Positions 11,866 to 25,400 of a stretch of 64,000 nucleotides of DNA are shown one piece after another (the stretch's first letter is position 1; the number at the start of each line of letters is the position of its first letter). Location of the stretch: the NCBI GenBank assembly GCA_965263245.1, contig CBDHHR010001146.1:868001-932000 (forward strand), written 5' to 3'. This stretch comes from DT-68 sp965263245 (GTDB lineage Bacteria > Bacillota_I > Bacilli_A > Mycoplasmatales > Metamycoplasmataceae). Under the pieces are notes generated by a model. The model ran no database searches, was not told the DNA's origin, and saw nothing but the letters and a program-made list of their open reading frames with translations. The position numbers were made by a program, and so were the translations under genes.

Positions 11866-13983
11866 ATGAAAAATTCAAATAAAATTCAAAATAGTAAAAA
11901 AAAAATATCTAAAATTAGAGACAAAAAGACAATATTAAAATACCTTATTACCACTTTAATACTTGGTGGTATTGGTACCGGAATCGGAATTCCCGTTTCA
12001 AATTTAGTAAATAGTAAAACTGATGTTTTAGAAAAAATAAATTTAGATGACGTTGCTTATTCTGATGTTGATGGTAATGAATTAACTTTTAACCAATTAA
12101 TTGAAAAACAAAAAGAAGAAGAAAAAATAAACGTTTCATTAATTAAAGACGTTATTAAATCAACTGCTTATTACTTATATAAAGATGAACAAGAAAACTC
12201 TTTTGAAGAACAAATAAGAGAATTTAAATACGATTGGTTTAAAAAAAATAAAATTAAAAAGAAAATTGAAGAAAAAGACTCTCTTAGTAAAGATGAAGAA
12301 AAAGAAGTTAAGGAACTTAACAAAAAACTATCTGACTTAGAAGAAAAAATTAATTGGTTAAAAGATAATAAAACCAACCAGGATATTGACTATAATTCTT
12401 CAGAATTTAGGGAAAAATACCCGAGACTTTTACCTTCAATAAAATCGTTAGAAACTAAAGAAGGAAAAATTTATGATGATAAAAAAAATGCTTATGTTCA
12501 AAGTTTTAGAACCGTTGCTGAAGGCGAAGCTGAATGAATTGAAAAAATAAAAAGTGACTATGAAGGAGCAACTTCAAGAAAAGAAGCAATTGCAAAATTA
12601 ATTTATAAAACCATTAAAGAAGATTCCTTAAAAAGGTATAAATTATCAATCATTGATAAATATAATGTTGAAATGGAAAATACAAAGTATAAACAAGAAA
12701 CTACAAACATTTATCCTTTTTTAGACGGCATGACTGCTAAAAATAATTTAGATCCAGAAGATGATAAATTTAAAACCCTTTATTTTATAGGTTCAAATTC
12801 AAATAATATAAATTATATAAAATCTGATTTAACCGAAAATAGCGAAATCATTACTGCTTTAAAAAACAAAAAAGTTGCTAAAATGAGACATTTATTAATT
12901 GGTGCAAAACCAAACGAAAAAGGTGCTACGTTAAATTGAGTTGTGGAAAAGAAAACAATTAAAAATTTATTTAGAGAATACACTGATAATTCTGGTAACA
13001 AAAAATATTTAATTGATCTTTTAGATGAAAATTTATTTACAACAAGTAACGAAGAAAAAACAAACTTTTTTATTGAAAATGTTTCTGATGATTCTGATAC
13101 TGCTGAAAAAGATGGTGCTTTAGGAACTGATTCAATAATGAATTTACTAAGTGACAAAGTACCCGGTTTTGTTTTAGGAATAATCGATGGTTATGATAGT
13201 ACTCAAGATCAAAATGAAGCAGTACAAGTTTTAAATTCAATGAAAGATGAATTAAAAACATTAGTTTGGGGTCAAAAAGATGCTGGTGGTAATTGACCAA
13301 CAGAAAGAAAATCTTTAAAAAAAATGCATGAATACATTGATTCTATGGAAAAAGAAAAATTTGATGAAAAGTTTGGAAAATTATTTAAAAAATTATTTAA
13401 ATATGATGAAACTGGTTCAGAAATTTCCTATGATTTAGGAAATAACTCTTACCTTGCGATTTCAAAATTCGGAATTCACATCATAAACTTAGAAATTTAT
13501 AGTACAAATTTAGAAATTAAAAACGCAATTGATGATGATATTAAAAACATCATTAAAGAACAATCAAAGTCTAAGTCAAAATTAAAATACGACATTTTAT
13601 TTAATGACTTATTTTCTGATAATAACATCATTAAAGAAATGCTTAAAGATTCTCAATACGAAAAATACTTAAAAGACGGGTATGAAAAAAAGGAAAGCGA
13701 AAAAGAAACTTATGATTTAATTGATTTTCTAAATAATGATAAAAGTAAAAAAAGTTGAACAAAAGTTTTAGAAAAAATTAAACAAGAAAATGATAGTTTT
13801 GAAAAAACAAAAGCTTTAAAAAACTTAAAAAAAGTTTGGTTTGAAGCCAAACTTGGTGAAACTCTTAATGAAAAAAGAGTTGATAAAATTTATGAAGCAA
13901 CTGCAAGCACTACTGTTCAAGCAATTTACGAAAAAGCTCTTTTACTTGCCGGAATCAAAAAGGTGGTGAATGATGAAAAATAA
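11866..13983 (+). CDS. P80-like membrane protein of the HinT-interacting complex (probable)
   Basis: 705 residues in one frame with TGA as Trp. A Lys-rich N-terminus is followed by one membrane segment at residues ~27-45 (YLITTLILGGIGTGIGIPV) without a lipobox Cys. The rest is a large, charged, mostly helical ectodomain. Around residues 336-357 the sequence KVAKMRHLLIGAKPNEKG resembles the first strand of parvulin prolyl isomerases (xxRHILI), as in PrsA/SurA-type surface chaperones. The next gene, a lipoprotein, overlaps its end by 14 bases. This order and these sizes match the mycoplasma P80-P60 pair. The identification is by architecture and context only, and no hinT is visible here. Confidence 0.55.
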
Positions 13984-15319
13984 ATTAATTAAACTAGGAG
14001 CGTTTTTAACATTTTCAACACCAATAATTGCTGTTGTTTCTTGTGGTGTCAACAAAGCAAGCGAAACACAAGTAAAAGCTTTAAAAAACTTAGGATCTAA
14101 TTTTATAATTAATAAGGTTCAAGAAGATTGATGAAACCATGTTATTAAAGATGAAAAAATTGAAAATTTTGATAAAAATGATTTACTAAAATCTAACGAA
14201 ATTAAAGAAAACTTTGATTATTTAATACAAAACGAAATTTACAATGATCCTTCTTATTTATACAATCTTTCAATTCAAATATCAGAAAATGCTAAATTTC
14301 TCGAAATATTAAAAAATGAAGGTGATAAAGCACCAGAAGTAAAACTAAACGAATGAGGTTTTTATAATAAAGAACTTTCTGAAAAAAAATCTGAAGATAT
14401 TGAAGCTGTTATTGACGAAAGTACTGGTTTAACTCTAGATGCCAAAAAATTTATTGTTGTTAATTTAAAAGAATTTAGAAAAAAATTATATAAGTTTACA
14501 ATCGCTAGAAGGTATTTAAAAAAATCTTTAAATAAAGAAACTTATAAAAAGATTTTTATGGATGAAAATGATGTTTTTACCGAACTACAAGAATTATTTA
14601 AACCTGAAGAATTTGCTTTATTAAACGAAACTGTTAACCAAAAAATATTTATAAATTGAAACATAGAACTGAGTGAATATGATTCGGTTGATTACTTTGG
14701 AATAAAATCTAATGTTGAAAAAAATTACGATGAAGTTAAAGAATTAATCTCAATTAAAAATAATGGTGCAAAGGGTGATTTACTTACAAAACAACCACTT
14801 AAAAATTTAGACAAAAAGATTTTACTTAAAAAACTTTTAGACCAAGCTGAATACAATGCATATAAAATTTATGGTGGTTATGAAGGAATAAAAAAACAAA
14901 GTAAAGTTGGTAACGGAATTCTGGATTTTGAAGCTAATAAATTCAAAAGAGTTAAAAACAAAAAATTATGAGAAGGATTTATTTTTGATAATAAATTTAT
15001 TAATAATAAAGCTGATAGTGGTGAAAGAAACGAAGAAAAAATGACGGTTATTCCTGAAAATTCCAAAAAAGTTAGTGTTCGATTTATTAAAGGATTAATG
15101 CCAATTTTCAAAGATGAAAAATTAACATTTGAAGATTCTGATTTTTCATCTCAAGTTAAAAAAGATTATTTGATTAGTGCCTTAAGCTTAAATGATATTG
15201 TTTATCAAAATGCTTTAATTTACTACACAAAAAGAGAAACAAACCCCATTTTATTAAAAGTTAAAGAACCCCTTAAAAAAATATTAATTGATAAAGGTTA
15301 TAAATTTGTTAAAGAATAA
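13970..15319 (+). CDS. P60-like surface lipoprotein (probable)
   Basis: 449 residues. The signal peptide ends in IIAVVSC with the lipobox Cys at residue 25, so it is a diacylated surface lipoprotein. The start is the first of two ATGs overlapping the P80-like 3' end, with AAAAAGGTGG as ribosome site. The body is hydrophilic and helical, with several Trp encoded as TGA. It is translated directly after the P80-like gene and would form a membrane complex with it. Alternative: a generic SurA_N/PrsA-like lipoprotein unrelated to HinT. Confidence 0.55.
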
Positions 15320-15459
15320 TTTAACTATTTAAATTTAAAAATTTACACTTGAAAATTACTCTATAAAAAGCTTAAAACACTAAATATTTGTAGTTTTTTT
15401 AGCTGTAATTTAATGTAATTTAAAAATATTGGTGTCTTAAGTATTTTAAGTTTTTTACC

Positions 15460-15492
15460 TTTTTTTTTTTTTTGTGTTAAAAGTTTTATAAT
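15460..15492 (+). promoter_or_regulatory. Poly-T promoter of the 15,542 surface gene
   Basis: A run of 14 T (15460-15473), then 13 nt, then TATAAT (15487-15492). AAAGGAG lies 7 nt before the ATG. It has the same layout as the array promoters, but the flanking sequence is different. Confidence 0.7.
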
Positions 15493-15541
15493 TATTTTAA
15501 TAATAGAGAGTTAAAAAAATTTTAGCTCCAAAGGAGAAAAT

Positions 15542-17092
15542 ATGATTATTAAAAAAAATATATTATTTGGAACAACAGGATTAGGAATATTAACAGCTTC
15601 AGTGGTTACACCAGCCGTATTGCTTAACAATGAAGAAAATAAACAAAATTTTAATTTGTTAAGAAATTCAAACATTTGACAAGGTGCAGGTGGAACAGTT
15701 TTTCAAGATTCATTTAAAAACCTTTGGGCAATGGGATACAACTCAAAACTACAAGTTCTTAAAGCAAACCAAAATAAAGATGGTTATGATAAAAGCACAG
15801 GTTGAACTAATGATGTTTTAAACGAAAATCTACTAAAAGGTTCAAACATTAATGATGGTTGAGGTGGAGTAATTTTTCAAGATTCATTTAAAAACCTTTG
15901 AGCAATGAGTGATTCAATAACTAAAGATGTTGATGGAACTAAAAAAATTATTCATACAAAACTCCAAGTTCTTAAAGCAAACCAAAATAAAGATGGTTAT
16001 GTTGCTACTGGTTGAACTAATGATGTTTTAAAAGAAAGTTTACTAAAAAATTCAAACATTACTAATGGTTTTGAAGGAACAATTTTTCAAGATCAATTTA
16101 AAAACCTTTGAACAATGGCTGATTCAAAACTGCAAGTTCTTAAAGCAAACCAAAATAAAGATGGCTATGTTACTAGTGGTTGAACTAATGATGTTTTAAA
16201 CGAAAGTTTACTAAATGGTTCAAACATTATTCATGGTCAAGCTGGAGCAATTTTTCAAGATCAATTCAAAAACCTTTGAGCAATGGGTGCAGATTCAAAA
16301 CTTCAAGTTCTTAAGGCAAATGAAGATAAAAATGGTTATGTAAGTTCTTGAACTAATGATAATTCTGTTGATGGATTATTAAAAAATTCAAACATTAACG
16401 ATGGTGTTGGAGCAGTAATTTTCCAAGATCAATTTAAAAACCTTTGAATAGTAGGTCACGGAGAAAGATTCCAAGTTCTTAAGGCAAATGAAGACAAAAA
16501 TGGTTATGTAAGTTCTTGAAATGATAATAATTCTGTTGATGGATTATTAAAAAATGCAGATACTAATTATGGTGATAACGGAACTATTTTTCAAGACGAA
16601 TTCGGAAATCTTTGAGTAACTGGTCTTAATCAAAAACTTCAAGTTCTTAAAGTAAATGAAGATAAAAATGGTTATGTAAGTTCTTGAACTAATGATAATT
16701 CTGTTGATGGATTATTAAAAAATTCAAACATTAACGATGGTGTTGGAGCAGTAATTTTCCAAGATCAATTTAAAAACCTTTGAGCAATGGGGGAAGTTGG
16801 AAATACTCAAAAACTTCAAGTTCTTAAAGTAAATGAAGACAAAAATGGTTATGTAAGTTCCTGAACTGATGATAATTCTGTTGATGGATTATTAAAAAAT
16901 TCAATCATTAAAAATGGTTGAAAAGGTACAATTTTTCAAGATGAATTTAAAAACCTTTGAGCAATGGGCACTAATTCAAAACTTCAGGTTCTTAAAGTTA
17001 ATGAAAAGAAAAACGGTTATGAAAGTTCTTGAATAAATAATAATGGATTAAAACAAACTAAAAAAATATCTAAAATAACAGAAAAAATTTAA
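15542..17092 (+). CDS. Mvsp-like variable surface protein, eight propeller-like modules
   Basis: 516 residues. An N-terminal anchor or signal segment (residues ~5-28, without Cys) is followed by eight modules of about 55-65 residues. Each runs LLKxSNIxxG, then xIFQDxFKNLWAM, then KLQVLKAN and a DGYxxxxW end; the Trp codons are mostly TGA. Module 2 carries an insertion SITKDVDG also seen in paralogues at 29,955, 31,705 and 35,919. Modules 5 and 7 share the same SNINDGVGAVIFQDQF stretch, so they duplicated recently. The IFQD-NLW-KLQVL core resembles the Reg_prop beta-propeller repeat. It is likely displayed on the cell surface and its promoter looks phase-variable. The Mvsp name (M. mobile) is from recall. 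Confidence 0.8.
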
Positions 17093-17246
17093 AACATTTT
17101 AATATTTATTTTATTTTTTGATAATCAAATATAAATTCAATTTACATTTTTTAAATACAGAAAAATAATTAAAAAATATTTTTAGTTTTAACTTATTAAA
17201 AACAACTAATAAATTAAATTAAATGATTTTTTTAAAAATATTTGTA

Positions 17247-18780
17247 AAAGACAAGTTAAAATTTTGTCCTAGATGGTTAAAGTAAAAATGTCATCTTAGT
17301 ATAATTTTTGAATTAAAAATTATATGGAAAAGAATGACATTTTTTTATCCAATAGAATATTATTTAAAGAATTAAAAGAAAAAAATAACAACTTAGTACA
17401 AATCTCTAATTCAATAAGTGTTACTGTTAAAACATTATCAAGGTGAAACAAAGATTTAAAACAAGTTAAATTAAGTTTAACCCACAGACTGAAAGGAAAA
17501 AAATCAAATTTTAAAAGCACTATTAAAGAAGAAGAAATTCTTCAAGAGTATTTAGATAGTTTTAGATTAGTAAAAAAAGATAAAAAAGCTAAACCTTATA
17601 AATTAAGTTGTTTTGTCAAAAATAAACAAAAAAATAAATGTTCATTATCAACATTTAAAAACATTATGAAAAAAAATTTAATAGCTTCACCATGAGCTAG
17701 AAAATCAACTAAAAAAGGATATAACAAAATTTTAAAACAAAAAAATAAAGAGCTAAAAAGTAAAGAAGTGAGTAATTTAGTTAAAGAAATAACCGAAATC
17801 AACAAAAAAATTTATTTTAGAAAAGCAAGGGTTAAAAATGAAGGTTTAATCCAAGAAATAGATGCTTCAAAAGATTATTGACTTGGTAATACATATAGTC
17901 ACTTATATGTTTCATATGATCCTGCAACTAGAAAAATTCTTGCTATACATCTTGAAAAAGAAGAGACTACTAAAGAATATTTTCACATTTTAAATAAATT
18001 AATAAGAGACAATAAATTACCACAAAAATTTAAGGCTGATTGTCGATCTTCATTTGTAATAAACAAAAAAGATGTAGGGGCAATGGCTCATAAAGATGTT
18101 AATACTTGATACGGATTTGTTTTAAATATTTTAAATGTTAAAAGTGAAAATAGTAGCAAACCAACTTTTAAAGGTGGTTTTAAAAGATTTTTTAGAACAT
18201 GCCAAAATCCATTAAAAGCTGAATTTAGAGAAAGAAACATTACCACTTTTGAAAAAGCAAACATTTATCTTGAAAATTATAGAATTTGATACAACAAGCA
18301 ATATGACATTGAACCAATAGAAAACAAACTAAAGTTTATTAAAACTAATTTTTCAGAAGAACAAATCAATGAACTTTTATCAATTAGAACTTTTAGAAAA
18401 ACTGATAAAGGAAATTCAATTAGCTATAAAAACACACTTTATTCACTTTATAACTCAAATAACCAAAGATTATAGTTCAAAGAAAAAAGTGCAATATTAA
18501 TTTTAAAAACATTTAATAATCAAATAATTGCAAAATTTCATAATGAAAAAATTAAATTAGTAAAAACAAAATTTGATAATTTTACTCATTCTCAAAAAGA
18601 ACAATATTTAAATAAAAAGATAGTAAAAGCAAATTTTTCTACACCAGATTATCATCCGTGAGGATATAAAGTATTTATGTTGTATTTACATAATTCTAAG
18701 AACTTAAGAAGATACCTTAAAAAATAGTTTATGATGTTAATATGGTGACAGTTAATAACATAACATTTTATCTTGTCTTT
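17247..18780 (+). mobile_element. Insertion sequence with imperfect terminal inverted repeats
   Basis: The left end near 17,247 reads AAAGACAAGTTAAAAT, and the right end near 18,780, reverse-complemented, reads AAAGACAAGATAAAAT. The interval holds one transposase-like frame. I cannot fix a target duplication. A decayed copy of its left 230 bp lies at 60,596-60,828. The element separates the 15,542 gene from the giant surface gene. Confidence 0.7.
17324..18727 (+). pseudogene. DDE transposase, interrupted by an in-frame TAG
   Basis: The frame would encode 467 residues, but a TAG at 18,473-18,475 stops it after 383; the same frame then continues for 83 residues to a TAG at 18,725-18,727. The N-terminus holds a helix-turn-helix (ISNSISVTVKTLSRWNKDL). 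The catalytic core has Asp in LIQEIDASKDYWLGN, a second Asp in FKADCRSSF, and a Glu in PLKAEFRERNITTFEKAN followed by YRIWYNKQY. This is an integrase-core transposase, perhaps of the ISNCY/IS1202 group, though I am unsure of the subgroup. The missing C-terminal part may not be essential, so activity cannot be excluded. The left inverted repeat and a TATAAT-like box lie just upstream. Confidence 0.7.
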
Positions 18781-18873
18781 CACTCATTATTAAAAAGTTT
18801 TGAAAAAAACTTTTATTGGATATAATTAATTTGACAAAGCGAAAAATAAAATAAAGAAAAATGGTTTATAAGA

Positions 18874-19218
18874 ATGTTTGAAATAATTGTGAGAACTAAT
18901 TCACAAACAAAAATTTTAAATGATGTTAATGGTAATTATTTTATTTTAAAATTATTAAAATATTGGGTTCTTCCAGTTATTTTTTATGATCAAATTTATA
19001 ATAATTTTAAAAAGAAAAATTTTGATCATAATAAAAAATTAAAAACTAAAGATTTTTTAACCGGTTCCAAAAAATCATTAAAACAAGGTTTTTGAAGAAA
19101 AAAATACAAAGATAAAATTAAATTTTTTAAAAAACAAAGAAATTTTTTAATGGTTAATAACTTTTATAAAAAAAAATTAAAAATTGTTAATTTCCTAAAT
19201 TATTTTTTTGTTTTTTAG
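18874..19218 (+). CDS. Small basic protein of unknown function
   Basis: 114 residues with one TGA read as Trp. One hydrophobic stretch (YFILKLLKYWVLPVIFYDQIY) is followed by a strongly Lys-rich C-terminus with many Phe and Asn. A TATAAT lies about 50 nt upstream, and there is no good Shine-Dalgarno. It lies between the insertion sequence and the giant surface gene. I do not recognise it; it may be a fragment or a fast-evolving small membrane protein. Confidence 0.4.
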
Positions 19219-19400
19219 TTTTTTTAAATAAGCGGAACAAAATACTACAAAAAATTCAAATATTATTTATAAATAGGTTTTTATGACAAATTAAAAAATG
19301 ATTAAATTTTATTAATAAAACAATTGTTTTTAGTAATAAGTAAATATTGTTTAAATAAATTTAAATTAAAAATTTTAAATATTAAAAAAGGAAAAAAATA

Positions 19401-22400
19401 ATGAAAAAACAAAAAAATGAGAAAATTAAAAAATGAAAAAGAATTAAAAAATTTACTTTAATAGGTTTTGTTACAAGTGTTTCTGTTGGAGTAACAGCAA
19501 TATTTTGAAATAATAGAAAAGCAAAAATTAGTGTTAAATCTCAAAAAAATAACTTCCAAACATTAATTGAAAAAATTAAAGATAAAGATTTAATAATTGA
19601 TAAAAATGTTGATACTTCAAGTGATGCAAAAATACTTTTAGCAATTAAAAACCAACTTAAAGTTGAAAATCCTTTATTGAGTAATAAAGATCTTTTAAAT
19701 GTTAGTGATAATATCACTTCGCTTACTCCTGGAGTAAAAACAAATGTGGTTTTAACAATTTTGATTGATAATAAATCTAACACTATTAATATTAAAATTA
19801 TAAGACCTTTAAGTGATCTTGAATCAGTTAGTGCTGTTAAAACTGCTCTTAAAAACCTTTCCTTTAAAACAGTTACAATTGTTGCAACTTTTGGAACAAT
19901 TACTGATAATAAAGAAGCCATAATTAATGATCTTAATTTATTAATTAAATCTTCAAAGATTGATTTAAAAGGAACAAACATTGCAATTAAAGAAGAAGAT
20001 ACCGAATTAACTCTAAAAGGAGTACCTTTTACAATTTTAATTTCTAAAGGAACTATAACTCAAGAAATTGGTTCAGAATTTATGGTTAAAAGAGTTAAAA
20101 ATAATGTCGAAAAAAATAAAAAAAGAATTGCTTTAATTAAATCAAAAATCAAAGTTAGAACCTTTGACATAGACAAAAATGTTGATACTTCAAATGATGT
20201 AAAAACTCTTTTAGCAATTAAAAACCAACTTAAAGTTGAAAATCCTTTATTAACTAGTGAAGATCTTTCAAAAATTGATGACAATATTACTTTGCTTGCT
20301 CCTAATAAAAAAACATCTGTAACTTTAATAATTTCTATTGGTTCTGAAAGTGATACAGTCAAAATTTCAATCGAAAGAAGTTATAGCGACCTTGAATCAG
20401 TTAATTTTACTAAAAATCAACTTGAAGATTTTTATCAAAAAGAAATTACAGTTAGTGCAACTTCCGGAACAATTACCGATAATAAAGATCTTATAGTAAA
20501 AACTCTTAAAAAAAATTATTGATTTTCAATAATTTTAGGTAAATATAGAACAAGTATTGCAATTAAAGAAGAAAATACTAGATTAACTCTGCAAGGAGTA
20601 CCTTTTACAATTTTAGTTTCTAAAGGAGCTTTAACAAAAGAAATTTCTTCATTATATATAGTTAAAAGAAGTAGAACTAATGAAGAAGAGAATAAATATA
20701 AAGTTGCAAAAATTAAAAACAAAATTATAAATAAAAATTTAGTAATTGGTAAAAATGTTAATACTTCAAATGATGCAGCATTGCTTCAAGCAATTAAAAA
20801 TCAACTTAATGTTGAAAATCTTCCATTAACTAATGAAGAACTTTCAAAAATTACTGATAATATTTCTTCCCTTGTTCCAGAAAAAAGAACACCTGTTATT
20901 TTAACAATTTTAGTTGGCACTGAAAGTGATACAGTCAAAATTTGAATTACAAGACCTTTAAGCGATCTTGAATCAGTCAATATTGTTAAAAAGGAACTTG
21001 AAAAGCTTTCTCCAAAAGAAATTCAAATTAGTGCAACTTCTGGAACAATTACTAATAATAAACAAGCTATATTTGCTGCTCTTAATTCGTTAATTAAATC
21101 TTCAAGCATTGGTTTAAAAGGAACAAACATTGCTATTAAAGAAGAAGATACTCAAATAACATTATTAGGAACTCCGTTTACAATTAAAATTACTAAAGGA
21201 GCTATAACAAAAGAAATTAGTTCATTTAAAGTTAAAAGAAGTAAAAATACTCAAGAAATAAATAATGATAAAATTAATGCAATTAAAAACAAAATTGTAG
21301 ATAAAAACTTAATAATTGATAAAGATGTTGATACTTTTAATGATGCTAAAATCCTTTTAGCAATTAAAAATCAACTTAAAATTCAAAATCCTTCATTAAC
21401 TAGTCAAGATCTTTTAAAAATTAATGATAGTATTGATTCGCTTACTCCTGGAGTAAAAACAAACGTGGTTTTAACAATTTTAGTTGATATAGAAAGTGAT
21501 ACTATTAACATTGAAGTCACTAGACCTTTAAGTGATTTTGAATCAGTTGATGAAGTTAAAAATGAACTTGAAAAGCTTGTTTCAAAAGAAATTCAAATTA
21601 GTGCAACTTCTGGAACAATTACTGATAATAAACAAGCTATATTTGTTGCTCTTAATTCATTAATTAAATCTTCAAACATTGGTTTAAAAGGAACAAACAT
21701 TGCAATTAAAGAAGAAGATACTGAGTTAACTTTAAATGGAGTACCTTTTACAATCAAAATTACTAAAGGAATCACAACAAAAGAAATTACTTCAACATTT
21801 ATTGTTAAGAGAAGTTTAACAAATCAAGAAATAATTTCAAAAATAAAATCAAAAATTAAAATCAAAATTCTTACAATACCAAAAAACATTGATAATTCAA
21901 ATGATGCAAAAATCCTTTTAGCAATTAAAAATCAACTTAAAATTCAAAATCCTTCATTAACTAATCAAGATCTTTTAAAAATTAATGATAGTATTGATTC
22001 ACTTACTCCAGGAGTAAAAACAAACGTGGTTTTAACAATCTCTATTGATACAGAAAGTGATACTATTAACATTGAAGTCACTAGACCTTTAAGTGATTTT
22101 GAATCAGTTGATGAAGTTAAAAATGAACTTGAAAAGCTTGTTTCAAAAGAAATTCAAATTAGTGCAACTTCTGGAACAATTACTGATAATAAACAAGCTA
22201 TATTTGTTGCTCTTAATTCATTAATTAAATCTTCAAACATTGGTTTAAAAGGAACAAACATTTCAATTAAAGAAGAAGATACTGAGTTAACTTTAAGCGG
22301 AGTACCTTTTATAGTTCTAATATCTAAAGGAGCCACAACAAAAGAAATTGTTTCATTTAAAGTTAAAAGAAGTAAAAATACTCAAGAAATAAATAATGAT

Positions 22401-25400
22401 AAAATTAATACAATTAAAGATAAAATTAAAAATAAAGATTTAATAATTAATAAAGATGTTGATACTTCAAATGATGCAAAAATCCTTTTAGCAATTAAAA
22501 ATCAACTTAAAAAACAAAATCCTTCATTAACTAGTCAAGATCTTTTAAAAATTACTGATAGTATTGATTCACTTATTCCTGGAATAAAAACAAACGTGAT
22601 TTTAACAATCTCTATTGATACAGAAAGTGATACTATTGACATTGAAATTACTAGACCATTAAATGATCTTGAATTAGTTGATGAAGTTAAAAATGAAATT
22701 GAAAATCTTGCTCCAAAAGAAATTAATATTGATGCAAATTCCGGAACAATTACTGATAATAAACAAGCTATAAAAAATGCTCTTGATTCATTAATTATTT
22801 CTAAAAAAATTGATTTAAAAGGTACAAAGATTTCAATTAAAGAAGAAGATACTGAGTTAACTTTAAGCGGGGTACCTTTTATAGTTCTAATATCTAAAGG
22901 AACCGCAACAAAAGAAATTACCTCAATTTATACAGTTAAAAGAAGTAAAAATACTCAAGAAATAAATAATGATAAAGTTAATGCAATTAAAGATAAAATT
23001 AAAGATAAAGAATTAATAATTGATAAAGATGTTGATACTTCAAATGATGCAAAAATCCTTTTAGCCATTAAAAATCAACTTAAAGTTGAAAATCCTTTAT
23101 TAAATGATGAAGATCTTGAAAAAATTAGTGATAATATTTCTTCTCTTACTCCAGAAAAATGATTACCTGTTATTTTAAAAATTTCAGTTGGTACTCAATT
23201 TGATACTATTAACATTAATGTTTTTAGACCTTTGAGTGAGCTTGAAACATTTAATCATATTAAAGAGGAACTTGAAAAAATTTCTCCAAAAGAAATTACA
23301 ATTAATGCAACTTCTGGAACAATTAATAATAATAAACGAGCTATAAAAAATGCTCTTGATTCATTAATTAATTCTAAAGAGATTGATTTAAAAGGAGCAA
23401 CTATTTCAATCAAATCACAAGATACAAAATTAACTTTAAGCGGGGTTCCTTTTACAATTTTAGCTTCTACTATATGAGGTTCTAGCAAAGAAATTAGTTT
23501 ATTTAAAGTTAAAAGAAGTAAAAATACTCAAGAAATAAATAATGATAAAGTTAATGAAATTAAAAATAAAATTAAAGATAAAAACTTAATAATTGATAAA
23601 GATGTTGATACTTCAACTGATGCAAAAATCCTTTTAGCAATTAAAAATCAACTTAAAAAACAAAATCTTTCATTAACTAGTCAAGATCTTTTAAAAATTA
23701 CTGATAGTATTGATTCACTTATTCCTGGAGTAAAAACAAACGTGATTTTAACAATTTCTATTGATACAGAAAGTGATACTATTGACATTGAAATTACTAG
23801 ACCTTTAAATGATCTTGAATTAGTTGATGAAGTTAAAAATGAACTTGAAAATCTTGCTCCAAAAGAAATTAATATTGATGCAACTTCTGGAACAGTTACT
23901 AATAATAAACAAGCTGTACTAGATGCTCTTAAATTATTAATTAGTTCTAAAAAAATTGATTTAAAAGGAACAAAAGTTTTAGTTAAAGAAGAAGATACTG
24001 AGTTAACTTTAAACGGAGTACCTTTTACAATTTTAATATCTAAAGGAGATATAACTAAAGAAATTACTAATTGAAAAGTTAAAAGAAGTAAAAACATTCA
24101 AGAAATAAATAATGATAAAATTAATGCAATTAAAGATAAAATTAAGAATAAAGAATTAATAATTGATAAAAACATTGATACCTCAGATGATGCAAAAATC
24201 CTTTTAGCAATTAAAAATCAACTTAAAACTCAAAATTCTTCATTGAGTGATGAAGATCTTTTAAAAATTACTGATGATGTTTCTTCGCTTACTCCTGGAG
24301 TAAAAACAAATGTTGTTTTAACAATTTCTATTGATACAGAAAGTGATACTATTAACATTAATGTTATTAAATCTTTAACTGACCTTGAATCAGTTAATGC
24401 TGCTAAAAAAGAACTTGAAAGTCTTTCTCCAAAAGAAATTACAATTAGTGCAACTTCTGGAACAATTACTGATAATAAACAAGCTATACTAGATGCTCTT
24501 AAACTATTAATTAGTTCTAAAAACATTGATTTAAAAGAAACAAACATTTTGGTTAAAGAAAAAGATACTGAGTTAACTTTAAATGGAATACCTTTTACAA
24601 TTTTAATATCTAAAGGAGATATAACTAAAGAAATTACTTCAATTTATACAGTTAAAAGAAGTAAAAATAATCAGGAAATAAATAATGATAAAATTAATGA
24701 AATTAAAAATAAAATTAAAGATAAAAACTTAATAATTGATAAAGATGTTGATACTTCAAATGATGCAAAAATACTTTTAGCAATTAAAAACCAACTTAAA
24801 AAACAAAATCCTTCATTAACTAATCAAGATCTTTTAAAAATTACTGATGATGTTTCTTCGCTTACTCCTGGAGTAAAAACAAATGTGGTTTTAACAATTT
24901 CTATTGATACAGAAAGTGATACTGTTAACATTGAAATCATTAGACCTTTAAGTGATCTTGAATCAGTTGATGAAGTTAAAAAAGAACTTGAAAATCTTTC
25001 TCCAAAAGAAATTACAATTATTACAACTTCTGGAACAATTACTGACAATAAACCATATATTATTAATGGTCTTAAACTATTAATTAGTTCTAAAGACATT
25101 AATTTAAAAGGAACAAACGTTTTAGTTAAAGAAGAAAATACTGAGTTAACTTTAAATGGAGTTCCGTTTACAATCAAAATTACTAAAGGAACCACAACAA
25201 AAGAAATTATTTCAATTTATACAGTTAAAAGAAGTAAAAATAATCAGGAAATAAATAATGATAAAGTTAATGAAATTAAAGATAAAATTAAAGATAAAAA
25301 CTTAATAATTGATAAAGATGTTGATACTTCAAACGATGCAAAAATCCTTTTAGCAATTAAAAACCAACTTAAAAAACAAAATCCTTCATTAACTGATCAA

